The position numbers and the translations under genes are program-made. Below are positions 63,963 through 64,000 of a stretch of DNA of 64,000 nt, piece after piece. A model generated the notes under the pieces. That model was not told the DNA's origin, searched no databases, and saw nothing but the letters and a program-made list of their open reading frames with translations. Positions within the stretch are counted from its first letter, which is position 1. The number at the start of each line of letters is the position of its first letter. The stretch covers positions 322,570-386,569 of the forward strand of contig JADQBT010000002.1 in assembly GCA_016278485.1 (NCBI GenBank), in the 5' to 3' direction. The DNA is from Halanaerobiales bacterium (GTDB lineage: Bacteria > Bacillota > Halanaerobiia > Halanaerobiales > Halanaerobiaceae).

Positions 63963-64000
63963 TTTAAATCCTCCAGATAGTCAGATATTTTTTCTTCTGT

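Noticed and set aside
63944..64000. C-terminal end of an upstream gene at the right edge
   Set aside because: Two frames are open over these few codons on the minus strand, one overlapping the aroQ start. Nothing is long enough to identify, so no feature is called.

Overview
The window is AT-rich and nearly every gene lies on the minus strand. Core sporulation genes (spo0A, spoIIAA-spoIIAB-sigF, spoIVB, spoIIM, spoIIIAA-AH, a GerA-type protein) show an endospore-forming Firmicute. Pyruvate:ferredoxin oxidoreductase, a ferredoxin-dependent 2-oxoacid oxidoreductase, electron-bifurcating NfnAB and 2-hydroxyacyl-CoA-dehydratase-type proteins show a strict anaerobe. An apparent OLE RNA, known mainly from extremophilic anaerobes, fits a Clostridia/Halanaerobiia-type organism; I cannot name a species.

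Layout, in the direction of minus-strand transcription (right to left). 64.0-60.6 kb: aroQ, an Xaa-Pro peptidase, efp and an FAD oxidoreductase. 60.3-53.7 kb: spoIIIAA-AH, then asp23-amaP-DUF2273-nusB. 53.6-38.5 kb: a block placed where folD usually sits between nusB and xseA. It holds a zinc-ribbon protein, an aminotransferase, nifJ, a small spore-type protein, a SIR2-like protein, a superoxide-dismutase-family protein, a LacI-regulated alpha-glucoside uptake operon, tRNA-Leu(CAG), a cyclodeaminase/FchA-like gene, an mnmA remnant and nfnAB. 37.1-25.5 kb: the conserved run xseA-xseB-ispA-OLE RNA-oapA-dxs-tlyA-nadK-argR-recN-spoIVB-spo0A. 25.3-16.5 kb: arcA, a sigma-54 activator and a branched-chain amino acid fermentation operon (ptb-bcd-buk and a four-subunit ferredoxin oxidoreductase). 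16.4-5.2 kb: an M20 peptidase, nudF, an EndoQ-like nuclease, spoIIM, deoB-punA-pdp, dacF, a nicotinate phosphoribosyltransferase-like gene and spoIIAA-AB-sigF. 5.1-0 kb: a tiny membrane peptide, dodecin, a GerA-like protein followed by three split 2-hydroxyacyl-CoA-dehydratase-type proteins, and the start of a CCA-adding-enzyme-like gene.

How the parts work together: the fermentation operon would convert Val/Leu/Ile to 2-oxoacids (Bcd), oxidise them with ferredoxin to acyl-CoA, and make ATP through Ptb and Buk. A -24/-12 promoter stands before ptb. An identical 14-base palindrome occurs upstream of that promoter and just before arcA, the first gene of the activator's transcription unit, which suggests one coupled circuit.

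Most notable: the OLE RNA with its own near-consensus promoter, a perfect end-to-end closing stem and its partner gene oapA; the shared palindrome; two genes whose only well-placed start codons after a strong ribosome binding site are ATT and ATA; and a stand-alone SIR2-like protein. No rRNA, insertion sequence, prophage or CRISPR array was seen. Several starts given here lie downstream of the longest possible start because the ribosome binding site decides them.
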